Under the pieces are notes generated by a model. That model was not told the origin of the DNA. It ran no database searches and worked only from the letters and a program-made list of their open reading frames with translations. A stretch of 64,000 nucleotides of DNA from Brasilonema sp. UFV-L1 (GTDB lineage: Bacteria > Cyanobacteriota > Cyanobacteriia > Cyanobacteriales > Nostocaceae), in the NCBI RefSeq assembly GCF_012912105.1, contig NZ_QMEA01000008.1, positions 33,731 through 97,730 on the forward strand, written 5' to 3'. Positions 25,392-35,817 of this stretch are shown here, one piece after another (the stretch's first letter is position 1; the number at the start of each line of letters is the position of its first letter). The position numbers were made by a program, and so were the translations under genes.

Positions 25392-27954
25392 CTACACTAT
25401 CGGAGGGAACTATTGCCACTCCGGTGATGACGTCATCTTCGTCTAGGCGTTGCACTCGCACTCCTGTTGCCGATCGCGATTGTACAGAAATTGCATTTGT
25501 CGCCTGACGTATAATGATACCGCGACTGGTGACCATCATAATTTCGTCGTCGCTGTTGACAATATGCAAGGTTGCTAGTTGGTCTTTGATTTTGCGATTT
25601 TTGAACTTAGTTGCTGTTAAACCTTGACCGGCACGATTTTGCAGACGAAACTGGGCAACTGGTACGCGCTTGCCGTATCCTCCCATTGTAATGACTAACA
25701 CCCAAGGTCCTGTACTGCCGTTGCCTGGAACTTCGGTAGACTCTTCATTTTCAATCTCTTCTGTTTCGATTTCCTCGATTACGTCGGCTTCCTCTGTATT
25801 CAAAGTGGCAAGAATGGCGGCGGGGAGAATATCCATTCCTACCAGTTCATCTCCTTGTTTGAGTTTCATGGATTTGACTCCACGAGTTGCCCGACTCAGA
25901 GGACGCAGTTGTTCGTGATCGCATCTAAAGTGAATGGCTACACCCTGACGGGAACCAATGAGCACGCTGTCTTCGACTCTAGCGCGTCGCACCCAACGGA
26001 GTTGATCGCCTTCTTCTAAAGAAATGGCAATCAAGCCGTTAGCACGAATGCTGCTAAACGCTGCTAACTCGGTTTTTTTGATATTGCCACCTTTGGTGAG
26101 CATAACCAAATATTCATCACTGCTAAATTCCGCAACCGGAACAATTGAGGTGATTTTTTCCTCTTTGGGAATGGGCAACATTTGCACTATTGGTGTGCCG
26201 CGACTGGTACGGGAACTAATGGGGATTTGATACGCTTTTAGGCAGTAAACAACTCCTCGTTGGCTAAAAAATAGAACGCTGTCATGATCGCAGCAAGTCA
26301 AAAAATGCTCAACGCCATCATCCTCTTTCATCTTGGCTGCTGCTTTGCCTCTGGTTGCACGGCTTTGTGCTTCAAAGGTATTCACTGCCATCCGTTTGAT
26401 GTAACCTTGCTCAGTCAGCAGAATCAGAACTTTTTCATTGGCAATTAGATCACGCTCATCAATTTCTCCTTCGAGAGGTGAAATGACTGTGCGCCTGGGT
26501 GTGGCGTGTTTCTCTTTGAGTTGCGTGACTTCGTTTTGAATGATTTCTAAAATCCGCTCTCGCCGTGCCAAAATATCCTGCAAGTTAGTAATTATTGCTT
26601 GTAATTCTTCGTGCTCATGGCGGATTTTATCTGCTTCTAGTGCTGTTAAACGCCGCAGTTGCATTTGCAATATTGCATCTGCTTGTGCTTCCGAAAGTCC
26701 GTAGGTTGTGATTAACTCGCCTTTGGCTGTCGGTGCATCAGGTGCATGGCGAATTAAGTTAATAATCTCATCCAGGTGCGCCAGGGCAATCAACAAGCCT
26801 TGGAGTATGTGATCTCGTTCTTCGGCTTTGCGCAGTTCGTAACGGGTGCGTCTGGTAATCGCTTCAACGCGAAAATCTAAGAAGACTTGCAAAAACTGCT
26901 TCAGGGTGAGTATCTGGGGTTCACCATTCACCAGCGCCAGCATATTTGCCCCGAAGTTCGCTTGCAAGGGCGTTTGCTTATACAGGTTGTTCAGTACAAC
27001 CTTGGGATAAGCATCACGCTTGAGTTCTATAACAATTCGCATCCCATCGCGATCGCTCTCATCTCGAATATCGGCAATTCCCTCTATCCTTTTTTCGTTC
27101 ACCATCTCGGCGATTTTTTCTATCAACGCCGCCTTGTTGGTTTGATAAGGCAATTCGGTGATGATAATGGCTTCTCTGTCGGGGCGTCCACGCTGTTCAA
27201 TTGTTTCTATTGTCGCCACACCGCGCATTGTAATCGAACCGCGCCCAGTGGTATAAGCTTCTTTAATTGCTGCAGTCCCCAAAATCTGACTTCCTGTCGG
27301 AAAGTCAGGTCCGTGGATATACTGCATTAACTGCGTATCAGTTATTTCTGGATTTTGAATCAGTGCAACCAACCCATCAATCAATTCGCCCAAGTTATGA
27401 GGTGGTATGTTGGTTGCCATACCCACAGCGATACCAGAGGAACCATTAAGTAGTAACTGTGGGATACGTGCTGGCAAAACTGTTGGTTCTTGCTGCGAAG
27501 CGTCAAAGTTATCGATGAAATCGACTGTTTCCGATTCGATATCTTGTAGAAGAGAATCGCTAGTTAAAGCTTCCAAGCGGCATTCTGTGTATCGCATTGC
27601 CGCTGGTGGATCGTTATCTACTGAACCGAAGTTTCCATGTCCTGCGATTAGGGGAGCTCTCATGGAAAAATCCTGCGCCATCCGCACTAAAGCATCATAG
27701 ACTGCTGTGTCGCCGTGGGGATGATATTTACCCAACACTTCACCCACCACACGAGCGCATTTACGAAAAGGGCGATCGGCACTCAACCCAAGTTCATGCA
27801 TTGCGTAGAGAATGCGACGATGCACAGGTTTCAGACCATCCCTGGCGTCTGGTAGTGCCCTACCTACTATGACGCTCATTGCATATTCCAAATATGACCG
27901 GGACATTTCATTCCGCAGATCAGTAGGGATAATCCTCTCCTGAGAGGTTGTCAT
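25372..27954 (-). CDS. gyrA: DNA gyrase subunit A
   Basis: An 860-residue subunit of DNA gyrase, which introduces negative supercoils with GyrB. N-terminal breakage-reunion domain has [21 protein letters not shown], the quinolone region [17 protein letters not shown] (Thr where E. coli has Ser83), and the catalytic Tyr in [12 protein letters not shown]. The C-terminal beta-pinwheel (~500-850) contains repeated [24 protein letters not shown] blades. An acidic linker ([13 protein letters not shown]) sits in the pinwheel. Full family length. Followed by overlapping lnt on the same strand. Confidence 0.95.
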   Translation of the reverse strand: MTTSQERIIPTDLRNEMSRSYLEYAMSVIVGRALPDARDGLKPVHRRILYAMHELGLSADRPFRKCARVVGEVLGKYHPHGDTAVYDALVRMAQDFSMRAPLIAGHGNFGSVDNDPPAAMRYTECRLEALTSDSLLQDIESETVDFIDNFDASQQEPTVLPARIPQLLLNGSSGIAVGMATNIPPHNLGELIDGLVALIQNPEITDTQLMQYIHGPDFPTGSQILGTAAIKEAYTTGRGSITMRGVATIETIEQRGRPDREAIIITELPYQTNKAALIEKIAEMVNEKRIEGIADIRDESDRDGMRIVIELKRDAYPKVVLNNLYKQTPLQANFGANMLALVNGEPQILTLKQFLQVFLDFRVEAITRRTRYELRKAEERDHILQGLLIALAHLDEIINLIRHAPDAPTAKGELITTYGLSEAQADAILQMQLRRLTALEADKIRHEHEELQAIITNLQDILARRERILEIIQNEVTQLKEKHATPRRTVISPLEGEIDERDLIANEKVLILLTEQGYIKRMAVNTFEAQSRATRGKAAAKMKEDDGVEHFLTCCDHDSVLFFSQRGVVYCLKAYQIPISSRTSRGTPIVQMLPIPKEEKITSIVPVAEFSSDEYLVMLTKGGNIKKTELAAFSSIRANGLIAISLEEGDQLRWVRRARVEDSVLIGSRQGVAIHFRCDHEQLRPLSRATRGVKSMKLKQGDELVGMDILPAAILATLNTEEADVIEEIETEEIENEESTEVPGNGSTGPWVLVITMGGYGKRVPVAQFRLQNRAGQGLTATKFKNRKIKDQLATLHIVNSDDEIMMVTSRGIIIRQATNAISVQSRSATGVRVQRLDEDDVITGVAIVPSDSVDAAEAE

Positions 27955-28150
27955 AACCCAAAAAACTCCAAAAATTGCAAAATTTAGCCTTTATACTGAG
28001 AAAAACGCAAAATTATTCCCAATTATTGCTGAATAACTGCTAGGATATGATACAATTCTAGCATATATTACTCTTTTCTGGGTTGTGTGGTGAGCAATGA
28101 GCGGTCATAGTAAATAGTTATTAAGCTCATAACTGCTAGCTGATAACTAG

Positions 28151-29485
28151 CTACTGATGACTGACGACTGTTTCTTGTCCAGACTTGAGTTGAGAAGCAA
28201 TGAAGGGGACTTTAGGGGCAAGAAAAAATCCAATCAGACTGGCAAATAAGATTGGAGTCAAGGGACTAAAGTTTGTCAATTTTGACAGTAGCAAAGTCGT
28301 ACTGATAGGTGTGCGTGTCACAGATGCATTGATAGCCGCCATCGTACAAATCATCGCAAGCGTGGGATTAAGTCCAGGAATGAAGGTTGCGACAGCTTTA
28401 CCAACACAAGCACCAGTGAAAAATAACGGAATGATAAATCCACCGCGCCATCCACCAGCGACTGTTATGCTGATGGCAGCCATTTTAGATAAGGCAAGTA
28501 TAAACAAGAAAACAATCGGAAAGCTTTGATTAACAACCTCATTCAACTCCTCATGTCCAAAATAACGAGTCAGAGGTAACACAGTTGCTAAAATCCCCAA
28601 TCCCAACCCCGCGATGGTTGTGCGCAAATAAATTGGTCCAGGAATCAAGGCAAAAATTCGGTCAAATCCGCGAAAAATGCCCATAAAAATCCATCCTGCC
28701 ACAACTCCCACAATCCCAAACATGATAGCTACAGCAAAATCATCCATGCTATCTAAGCGGTACTGAGGAAAATGCCAGGTTGGTGCAATTCCCAAGTGTG
28801 TAATAGCCGCAAAGACTAGATAACTCGCGCAACTCGAAACAATGGCTGGCATGAGGGCTTCGTAGTACTCGACAATATGCTGATGATGTAAAATTTCTAG
28901 AGCGAACATTGCACCACCAAGAGGTGCGCCAAACAAAGCAGTAAAGCCTGCAGCCATCGCTGCTAAACTCATAGATCTAAGATCTTCACCTCGGAGTCTT
29001 AAACGATCAGCAACCCAAGTGCCAAATGAACCTGTAACTTGAACAAGTGGTGCTTCTGGTCCAGCGCTGCCGCCAGCTGATATGCTAACTAGGGAAGCAA
29101 GAATCATTGAAGGATTTTTGTGAGCATTCAGACGTCCGCCCTGAAAATGGATGTTATCGACAATGACGCCAATTTCACCAGGATTACCAAGGAAATGAAT
29201 CACTAGACCAATAGCCAAACCAGCTAATGGCATCATCAACACCAGACTCAAACCCTGAAATTTTTGCAATCCGTGAATCATCAGTTCCAAAATATTCCAG
29301 TACAGCCCAGCAAATAAACCACAAAAAGTTCCTACAACAGCCCAGCGTAAAACCCAGCGTGAAATCATGAAAGGATGACGTCTTGCTCGTCCAAAAAGTT
29401 GAGAAAATGTCCAACGTTGAGTTTGCTCTGTAGAAGGGCGCTTGTTTGGTAGCACTACTAATTTCCCTATATAAGTGAAACACAA
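28151..29485 (-). CDS. ClC-family chloride channel/antiporter
   Basis: A 444-residue polytopic membrane protein of the ClC family with about ten helices. The selectivity segment GGSAGPEAPLVQVTG corresponds to the GREGP motif with the gating Glu retained, and AAGFTALFGAPLGGAMFALEI matches the conserved helix that follows. WRGGFIIPLFFTGA matches the GxFxP motif. No CBS domain at the C-terminus. It could be a channel or a proton-coupled antiporter; the internal proton Glu is not certain. Upstream leader begins MCFTYIGKLV; a start a few residues later is possible. Confidence 0.88.
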   Translation of the reverse strand: MCFTYIGKLVVLPNKRPSTEQTQRWTFSQLFGRARRHPFMISRWVLRWAVVGTFCGLFAGLYWNILELMIHGLQKFQGLSLVLMMPLAGLAIGLVIHFLGNPGEIGVIVDNIHFQGGRLNAHKNPSMILASLVSISAGGSAGPEAPLVQVTGSFGTWVADRLRLRGEDLRSMSLAAMAAGFTALFGAPLGGAMFALEILHHQHIVEYYEALMPAIVSSCASYLVFAAITHLGIAPTWHFPQYRLDSMDDFAVAIMFGIVGVVAGWIFMGIFRGFDRIFALIPGPIYLRTTIAGLGLGILATVLPLTRYFGHEELNEVVNQSFPIVFLFILALSKMAAISITVAGGWRGGFIIPLFFTGACVGKAVATFIPGLNPTLAMICTMAAINASVTRTPISTTLLLSKLTNFSPLTPILFASLIGFFLAPKVPFIASQLKSGQETVVSHQ

Positions 29486-29797
29486 GATACAAAATATTTT
29501 CTTTTTTTATGCTAATCTTCACTTATAGCTAATTTTTGACCATTTTTGAATTCAAAATTCGCTCATTCGCGAGCGTGAGAAAATCAAGAAGTTTTTTTTG
29601 AATTGATCAATAAGGGTACAAGCCCCTTCATTTATGAATGGAGACAGAAAAAGCGCAGCATCGTTGTTTCAAGCCCCCGGATTTATGAGCCAGTGCTGGG
29701 CTAGGGTTCCCCGACTTGAAGCACCTGGCGTCCGTGGGGTTCTTAATTTTGAATTTTGAATTTTGAATTTTGAATTTGAGCGAAGCGAGTGACAGGA
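29486..29797. repeat. Gene-free stretch with shared dispersed element and TTTTGAA heptamers
   Basis: Positions 29687-29745 (GAGCCAGTGC ... CCCGACTTGAAGCA ... CTGGCGT ... GGGGT) match a segment at about 52981-53056. They are followed at ~29745-29778 by four to five tandem ATTTTGA heptamers. Upstream, 29610-29640 holds a hairpin-like CCCCTTCATTTATGAATGG. No gene is seen. Confidence 0.6.
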
Positions 29798-30982
29798 TTA
29801 TTCTCCCAACTCCTTAAACAATTTTGCCAGCACGACATTAGAAAACAAAAACCCATCGGGATCGCTCAACCGCAGTCTTCCTTCCACGACTTCCACCCAA
29901 CCTTTCTCAAAGTGTGGTTGTAAATACTCGTGAATCTTCTCCACTTTCTCCTCTCCAAACTGTTGGGCTAAAACCACCAAACTCACACCATCTGCTAAAC
30001 GTAAACCTAGCATTAAGGTTTCCAACAAAACTTCATTCGCTGATGTGACTTCGCAATCAATCACACCACCATCTTGTACCCACTGATAATACTCTTTCGT
30101 TTTGCGCGGACGGGTGAAGCGTTTTCCTTCTACGTAACTCGCTGCACCCATACCAAAGCCATAATACGGACGATTTTCCCAATAAACTCGATTATGGCGA
30201 CACTGATGTCCCGGCTGTGCATAGTTGGAAATTTCATAATGTTCGTAACCTGCACCAGTCAAAATTTTCTGTGCCATGCGGTACATTTTGACTGTGGTTT
30301 CATCTGTCGGCAAAGGTTGATCCCCGACTTTGTAGTAACGACCAAAAGCAGTTCCAGGCTCAATGGTGAGGTCATAAATTGATATATGCGTGGGTGCTAT
30401 AGCAATTGCTTTTTCTAAAGACTCCTGCCATTTATCTAAAGTCTGATGCGGTAGCCCTGATATTAAGTCTATACTGAATTCGGGAATCCCCACCTGCCGA
30501 ACTAAATCCACAGCAGCAAAAATATCAGAGACTGAATGCGATCGCCCACAAACTTGCAACAGATCTTCTTGAAACGATTGTATACCTAGACTTATCCGAT
30601 TCACGCCTGCGCTGCGGTAACCTTGTAAGTGTACCAAATCAAATGTACCTGGGTCTATTTCCATTGAAATTTCTACCCCAGGAGATACACCAAACTGTTT
30701 GTCCAGCGCTTCTAATATCCGTTGGAGTTGTTCTGTAGAGAGAAGAGAAGGAGTCCCACCACCAAAGAAAATTGTTATTAATGGTTGACCAAAGGCTGGT
30801 GTGATCGCAATTTCTTGACATAGCATATTAACATATTGGGAGATAGTACCAGATGTTTCACCTCGCAAACGCTCCCCCACAACTGATACAGGGAAATCAC
30901 AGTAAAAACATCGTCTTCTGCAAAAGGGAATATGAATATAAGCAGAACTTGGAATATCAGAAACAGAAACTTTTTGAATCAT
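29798..30982 (-). CDS. hemW: Radical SAM heme chaperone HemW
   Basis: A 394-residue cytoplasmic radical SAM protein. The 4Fe-4S/SAM motif is CRRRCFYCDF (CxxxCxxC), preceded by YIHIPFC as in HemN/HemW. Further motifs are FFGGGTPSLL, EIDPGTFD, and NRISLGIQSFQEDLL. HemW lacks the extra N-terminal substrate residues of oxygen-independent coproporphyrinogen oxidase and is thought to deliver heme to target proteins. Length and motif fit HemW better than HemN. It stands alone on the reverse strand. Confidence 0.88.
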   Translation of the reverse strand: MIQKVSVSDIPSSAYIHIPFCRRRCFYCDFPVSVVGERLRGETSGTISQYVNMLCQEIAITPAFGQPLITIFFGGGTPSLLSTEQLQRILEALDKQFGVSPGVEISMEIDPGTFDLVHLQGYRSAGVNRISLGIQSFQEDLLQVCGRSHSVSDIFAAVDLVRQVGIPEFSIDLISGLPHQTLDKWQESLEKAIAIAPTHISIYDLTIEPGTAFGRYYKVGDQPLPTDETTVKMYRMAQKILTGAGYEHYEISNYAQPGHQCRHNRVYWENRPYYGFGMGAASYVEGKRFTRPRKTKEYYQWVQDGGVIDCEVTSANEVLLETLMLGLRLADGVSLVVLAQQFGEEKVEKIHEYLQPHFEKGWVEVVEGRLRLSDPDGFLFSNVVLAKLFKELGE

Positions 30983-31235
30983 TTCTATAAAAAATTTAAA
31001 TATCCTTGATACAATAACGAATTCATGAAAATGACTGTCTTATTTAGATTTTCTTATCGTTTTATAACAAAAAGATGAAAAAGATAAAGCATAAAACTCT
31101 TTGGTTATAATGATTGCAGATGTTGTCAAACTAAGCCATTAGTATGACTGTAAATGTTTTTCAATCTATCTAACCGAGGAAATAAAAAATACTTTGCTTT
31201 CTCGAATTACACAGTTGCAGGAAAATCATACAACG

Positions 31236-32312
31236 ATGCTTGATGCCATTATTATTTTCTCATTCATTCTGGCGGGAGCGGGAATAGGTTACTACAGCAC
31301 GAATCTATTGCCGACTGGGGCACTATCTAGAGTGTCTAACATGGAAGCTTTACGCCTGGTTGTCGCTGTTTTTGCCGCCATGTTTGGAGGTGCGGTTGGA
31401 TTGAGTTTCCAAACCACATATCGGCGATTGGAGTCTCAAGTTAGAGAACTACCACTAGAAGTTATTTTAACTCGTGCCATTGGATTAGTGATTGGATTAT
31501 TGGTAGCAAACTTAATGCTTGCTCCTCTATTTTTGCTACCAATCCCAGCAGATTTTAGTTTTATAAAACCGCTGGTCGCTGTTGTCGGTAGCATCATACT
31601 ATCCTACACTGGTATGAATTTAGCAGATGCCCACGGGCGCGGATTATTAAGACTTATTAATCCCAACACCGTGGAGACATTGGTTGTGGAAGGAACTCTC
31701 AAACCTGCCAGCACCAAAGTTGTAGATACCAGTTGTATTATCGATGGTCGTATTGAAACACTGCTAGAAACTGGATTTCTAGAAGGGCAGATTATTATAC
31801 CGCAGTTTGTCTTGCAAGAGTTGCAACAAGTAGCCGATGCGAGCAAAGACCAAAAGCGAGTTCGGGGAAGACGAGGACTAGAAATTCTTAACAGAATTCG
31901 GGCAGCATATCCTGAGCGTATCCTGATCAACCCAGTTGATTATGAGGATATTACCACAGTTGACGCTAAATTAGTGCGTTTTGTTCAAGAAATCAGCGGT
32001 ACACTGCTGACTAATGACTACAACTTATCCAAAGTTGCTAGCGTTCAGAAAGTACCTGTCTTGAATGTTAACGATTTAGTGAACGCAGTGCGTCCTACCT
32101 ATCTACCTGGTGACAATATTGACCTGAAGATTCTTAAAGAAGGAAAAGAACCTAGTCAAGGCATTGGCTATTTAGACGACGGTACAATGGTCGTCGTTGA
32201 AGAAGGTAGAAGTTATGTAGGAGGCGAACTTCGAGTTGTCGTCACAAGTGCTTTACAAACTTCCGCAGGAAGAATGATTTTCGCCAAACCTCAAGCTTCA
32301 GCTTTAGCATGA
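31236..32312 (+). CDS. PIN/TRAM domain membrane protein
   Basis: A ~358-residue protein with four N-terminal membrane helices (LDAIIIFSFILAGAGIGYY; a second in LRLVVAVFAAMFGGAVGL; LTRAIGLVIGLLVANLML; LVAVVGSIILSYTGM). These are followed by a PIN nuclease domain (VVDTSCIIDGRIE with the first Asp, then LLTNDYNLSKVA) and a C-terminal TRAM domain (GIGYLDDGTMVVVEEGR). It matches the YacL-type family found throughout cyanobacteria; RNase activity is inferred. ATG 31236 (MLDAII) is preferred; a TTG at 31194 is the alternative. Confidence 0.85.
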   Translation: MLDAIIIFSFILAGAGIGYYSTNLLPTGALSRVSNMEALRLVVAVFAAMFGGAVGLSFQTTYRRLESQVRELPLEVILTRAIGLVIGLLVANLMLAPLFLLPIPADFSFIKPLVAVVGSIILSYTGMNLADAHGRGLLRLINPNTVETLVVEGTLKPASTKVVDTSCIIDGRIETLLETGFLEGQIIIPQFVLQELQQVADASKDQKRVRGRRGLEILNRIRAAYPERILINPVDYEDITTVDAKLVRFVQEISGTLLTNDYNLSKVASVQKVPVLNVNDLVNAVRPTYLPGDNIDLKILKEGKEPSQGIGYLDDGTMVVVEEGRSYVGGELRVVVTSALQTSAGRMIFAKPQASALA

Positions 32313-32500
32313 AGGCAATGGCACGTTCCAATCGAGTTAAACTTTGTGATCGGTGTAGCTTAACTGCACCGATTCTTTATCGGGTAAAGTACGAAGAAGA
32401 AGGTGATTGGGTTTTTGTTTGTCCTCAATGTTGGCAGCATGTGAGTCAGGAAAATCCTTTTTATACTTATGGCGGCACGTGGAAGGCAAAGAAAAAGTAG
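32309..32500 (+). CDS. Small zinc-ribbon-like conserved protein
   Basis: A 63-residue basic protein with two CxxC pairs (LCDRC near residue 13 and VCPQCW near residue 39), consistent with a zinc ribbon. It overlaps the stop of the PIN/TRAM gene (ATGA), so it is translationally coupled; ATG 32318 (MARSNRVKL) is an alternative start. I recognise it as a cyanobacteria-wide hypothetical family but know no function. An RNA-related role is only suggested by its neighbour. Confidence 0.75.
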   Translation: MKAMARSNRVKLCDRCSLTAPILYRVKYEEEGDWVFVCPQCWQHVSQENPFYTYGGTWKAKKK

Positions 32501-32858
32501 AGACGTTGTTGTGTATTTGATTCAAACGAAAATGGCTATAAAAAAAAGTAAATGGGGATATTCTGTGTTTTGCGTTCAGCCCAAGCTGAGTTCTTCTTAA
32601 TCATTTCATCAATCTTAAATTTAGCGCTAATACCAATTCTGTACGACAGCTTGCCCGTAAAGTGCCATAGATGCGCTCAACTGTATGAGGAACGTAGACG
32701 CGGAGCGGCTTCCCGCAGGGTACCGCAAAGGGCGCATTAGCGTAGCGTGCCCGCAGGGCATAGGACACGAAGAAAGAAACAAAGAAGTCAAGAAAATTTG
32801 GCGCAGCCTCACAAAGAAATGGTATAAGCTGACAGCAGCAGTTTTCATCTTCAAAAAA
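32501..32858. repeat. Gene-free stretch with small dispersed repeats
   Basis: Positions ~32690-32763 contain GACGCGGAGCGGCTTCCCGC, AGGGTACCGCAAAG and GCGTAGCGTGCCCGCAGGGC, the dispersed-repeat family seen at 33799, 48003, 49434 and in lnt. It is read through by an open frame leading into the HAD gene but is not likely to be translated. Confidence 0.6.
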
Positions 32859-33650
32859 ATGACCGCAAGCACTCCTACAATTCTCGCGCTAGACTTTGAT
32901 GGTGTCATTTGCGACGGATTAATCGAATATTTTGAAGTCGCCTGGCGGGCATACTGCCAAGTTTGGCTACCTGAGGACGAAACACCACAGAATAATTTAG
33001 CCTCAAAATTCTATCAGCTCAGACCTGTGATAGAAACAGGTTGGGAAATGCCTGTTTTAGTCAAAGCATTAGTAGAGGGAATTCCTGAAGAAAATATTCT
33101 TCTAGAATGGACAAAAATTGCCCAAGAACTTTTGTTAAAAGATAATCTGAAGGCTACAGAAATCGGCAAAACTCTAGATAAAATTCGGGATGAATGGATT
33201 GCCACAGATTTGGAGAGTTGGCTGAGTTTACATAAATTTTATCCTGGTGTGGTGGAGAAGATGAAAGCCACACTTGACAGCATAACTAAGCTGTACGTCA
33301 TCACAACAAAAGAAGGACGTTTTGCACAGCAACTCTTGAAACAAGGAGGAGTCGATTTACCCCAAGAAGTCATTTTTGGTAAAGAAGTCAAGCGTCCCAA
33401 ATACGAAATTCTGCGAGAATTAATTCAGAAAACGAATACAATACCAGATAGCGTCTGGTTTGTAGAAGACCGACTGAAAACATTACAGCTTGTTCAACAG
33501 CAACCAGATCTCAATGAGGTAAAATTATTTCTTGCAGATTGGGGTTACAATACTCCAATTGAAAAAGTAACCGCCCAAAATGATTCGCAAATTCAAGTCT
33601 TATCACTCCCTCAGTTTGCTAAAGATTTCTCTGAGTGGCTTTCTAAGTGA
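32859..33650 (+). CDS. HAD-superfamily hydrolase-like protein
   Basis: A 263-residue soluble protein. The first HAD motif LALDFDGVICDG (nucleophile Asp and general acid Asp) is near residue 12; motif II is LYVITTKEGRFA (Thr), and motifs III/IV are represented by K in FGKEVKRPKYEI and VWFVEDRLKTL. The alpha-helical cap lies between residues ~25 and 110. Phosphatase activity is likely, substrate unknown. ATG 32859 (MTASTPTILALDFDG) is chosen because the frame upstream is dispersed-repeat sequence. Confidence 0.85.
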   Translation: MTASTPTILALDFDGVICDGLIEYFEVAWRAYCQVWLPEDETPQNNLASKFYQLRPVIETGWEMPVLVKALVEGIPEENILLEWTKIAQELLLKDNLKATEIGKTLDKIRDEWIATDLESWLSLHKFYPGVVEKMKATLDSITKLYVITTKEGRFAQQLLKQGGVDLPQEVIFGKEVKRPKYEILRELIQKTNTIPDSVWFVEDRLKTLQLVQQQPDLNEVKLFLADWGYNTPIEKVTAQNDSQIQVLSLPQFAKDFSEWLSK

Positions 33651-33909
33651 GTGGCAAAATGGGGCGATGGGGTGATAGGGAGAATAATAATTATTCACTC
33701 GTGACTCGTGACTCGTGACTCCTACAGCCTTCCTAAATAGGATGTAAACACCTTCTTCCTCTTCTCTTTCTTTTCTTTGCGCTCTTTGCGTCTTAGCGGT
33801 ACCCTGCGGGAAGCCGCTCCGCGTCTACGTTTTTTTTATTTTTTGTTCACGATCTATCTAGGATTGCTATAACTCCTAACTCCTAACTCCTGACTCCTAA
33901 CTCCTGACT
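33651..33909. repeat. Repeats upstream of nurA
   Basis: 33700-33722 has three CTCGTGA heptamers, 33869-33908 has ACTCCTA/ACTCCTG heptamers, and 33797-33829 has the dispersed repeat GCGGTACCCTGCGGGAAGCC-GCTCCGCGTCTACG. No gene is seen. Confidence 0.65.
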
Positions 33910-35100
33910 ATGCTTGACCTTACTAAATTAGCAAAACAAATGCAAGGTTTGAGTCAACATCTAACGCAAGAGGCTGCTGCTAGTCGCCAGCGTTTAGAAT
34001 TAGCTCAACAACATTTTCAAAATGCTTTAAAGTGTCAGAACGAGTTAGTACAGCGACAGGAAAAATGGCGCGATCGCATCCTGTTTGCTAATGCGACTCC
34101 TCTAGAACCACTCAACACCTGTATTGATATTCCAATTCCTCCTAAAATACATACCGTCATCGCCACCGATGGTTCTCAAATATCCCCCAGTCATCACGAA
34201 ATTGCTTACTGTTATCTTCTCAATATCGGTAGAGTTGTCTTACATTATGGACAAAACCGTTATCCAGTTCTAGATAGTTTGCCGGAGATATTTTATCGCC
34301 CTGAGGATTTATATTTTTCTCGCAAATGGGGTATCCGTACTGAAGAATGGATGAGTTTTTGCCGCACAGCAAGTGAAGCAACAGTGCTGGCAGAATTGGC
34401 ATGCGGTGTAAAAGAGGACAAGGGAACAGAAGAGGTTCCGATGTTGGCGATGGTGGATGGTTCTTTGATTTACTGGTTTTTGGAACAATTACCCTCACAA
34501 GCACGCGATCGCATTCTACCTCCCATCTTGGAAGCTTGGCAAAAGTTGTGTGATGCTCAAATTCCCCTGATAGGTTATCTTAGTGCTTCTCGTAACGTTG
34601 AAGGAATCAACTTTTTACGTCTTTTAGCTTGTCCTCACAAGGTACCAGATTGTGCAAGCTTTTGTCCAAATCAACTAGAAAAAGTTCCTTGCAAAGTTTT
34701 TGAACCGTTACGAGATACAACTGTTTTGTCCACCCTACTCAAACCAGGACAACGCAGTTGTTTATGGCGCAGCAATGTTCGTATCCTTGATTTGTACCAA
34801 AATCAGCAAATTTACTTTTGTTATGTGCATGTCGGTACCGAAATTGCCCGGATAGAAGTTCCATCTTGGGTGGCTCAAAATATAACAATGTTTGACCAAG
34901 CACTGGGACTGATGTTAGCACAAGTGCAGAAAGGATATGGGTATCCAGTGGCGATCGCCGAAGCGCACAATCAAGCAGTAGTACGTGGTGGAGACAAAAC
35001 GCGATTCTTTGCCATCCTTGAAAGAGAAATGATTAAAGCCGGTATAAAAAATGTCGGAACTTCTTACAAAGAAGCAAAAAAGCGTGGCAGCATAGCTTAA
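33910..35100 (+). CDS. NurA-domain nuclease-like protein
   Basis: A 396-residue protein. Residues ~1-60 are helical coiled coil; the NurA domain starts at VIATDGSQISPSHHEIAYCY (first catalytic Asp). A second conserved acidic segment is AMVDGSLIYWFLE, and the C-terminal part contains VAIAEAHNQAVVRGGDKTRFF, with a His typical of the family. Archaeal NurA works with HerA in DNA end resection; cyanobacterial homologues occur without a clear HerA neighbour. No helicase gene is adjacent here. Confidence 0.85.
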   Translation: MLDLTKLAKQMQGLSQHLTQEAAASRQRLELAQQHFQNALKCQNELVQRQEKWRDRILFANATPLEPLNTCIDIPIPPKIHTVIATDGSQISPSHHEIAYCYLLNIGRVVLHYGQNRYPVLDSLPEIFYRPEDLYFSRKWGIRTEEWMSFCRTASEATVLAELACGVKEDKGTEEVPMLAMVDGSLIYWFLEQLPSQARDRILPPILEAWQKLCDAQIPLIGYLSASRNVEGINFLRLLACPHKVPDCASFCPNQLEKVPCKVFEPLRDTTVLSTLLKPGQRSCLWRSNVRILDLYQNQQIYFCYVHVGTEIARIEVPSWVAQNITMFDQALGLMLAQVQKGYGYPVAIAEAHNQAVVRGGDKTRFFAILEREMIKAGIKNVGTSYKEAKKRGSIA

Positions 35101-35211
35101 TCTATACCATACCATTTTGAAGCTTTGCGCAATCACTCTTGAGGGCGATCGCCAAAAATCAGTCAGTTAATTTAAGCTACCTTATAATAAGGTTATTAAC
35201 CAAACTCCTTT

Positions 35212-35727
35212 TTGATTGTGCTCATACTGCGTCCCTTCGTTGATAAACAAGCAATACTGGATTTTGCCAAGTGCTATCCAGAGTTAGACATTGCTGCAGT
35301 CGAAACTTGTTTAGCTTTTCTACACACCACGGCTGACGTTTATCAAGCCCTAGACGCTCATTTTGCCCGATATGGTCTTTCAAAGGGGAAATTTACTCTG
35401 TTAATGCAATTATTTCTAGCTAACGAGAAAGGATTAACGCCTTCTGAATGTGCTGAACGAGCGAGTGTTACAAAAGCAACAATCACAGGACTCCTTGACG
35501 GACTGGAACGAGATGGATTAGTCAAACGCTTTCCTGACTCACAAGACAGGCGAATGCTGCGTTTGCAATTAACACAACAAGGACGAGACTTGCTTTCTCA
35601 AATGCTTCCAGACCATTTTTGCCGCACCACCAACTTAATGGCAAATCTTACTAATAGTGAAAAAAAGACACTCATCAAACTTTTAAATAAAGTCAGCGCT
35701 GGAACTTCAGCAATGCTTGACCCTTAA
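35212..35727 (+). CDS. MarR-family transcriptional regulator
   Basis: A ~171-residue winged-helix regulator. It contains LSKGKFTLLMQLFLANEKGLT, the recognition region CAERASVTKATITGLLDGLE and the wing KRFPDSQDRRMLRLQLTQQG. The start is uncertain: TTG 35212 and GTG 35218 both lack a strong ribosome site. The next gene, a DUF2269 membrane protein, follows by 90 bp, so this may control it. The ligand is unknown. Confidence 0.85.
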   Translation: MIVLILRPFVDKQAILDFAKCYPELDIAAVETCLAFLHTTADVYQALDAHFARYGLSKGKFTLLMQLFLANEKGLTPSECAERASVTKATITGLLDGLERDGLVKRFPDSQDRRMLRLQLTQQGRDLLSQMLPDHFCRTTNLMANLTNSEKKTLIKLLNKVSAGTSAMLDP

Positions 35728-35817
35728 AAAAAGACTTGTCGAGAAATATCAGCTAGTGTAAGATTTTGATTAGGAAGCTAACTATATGCCGCCTAATCAA
35801 ACTTTGCAAAAACTCAT

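Noticed and set aside
31604..31930. Reverse-strand frame inside the PIN/TRAM gene
   Set aside because: Shadow frame in a conserved gene with no independent support.
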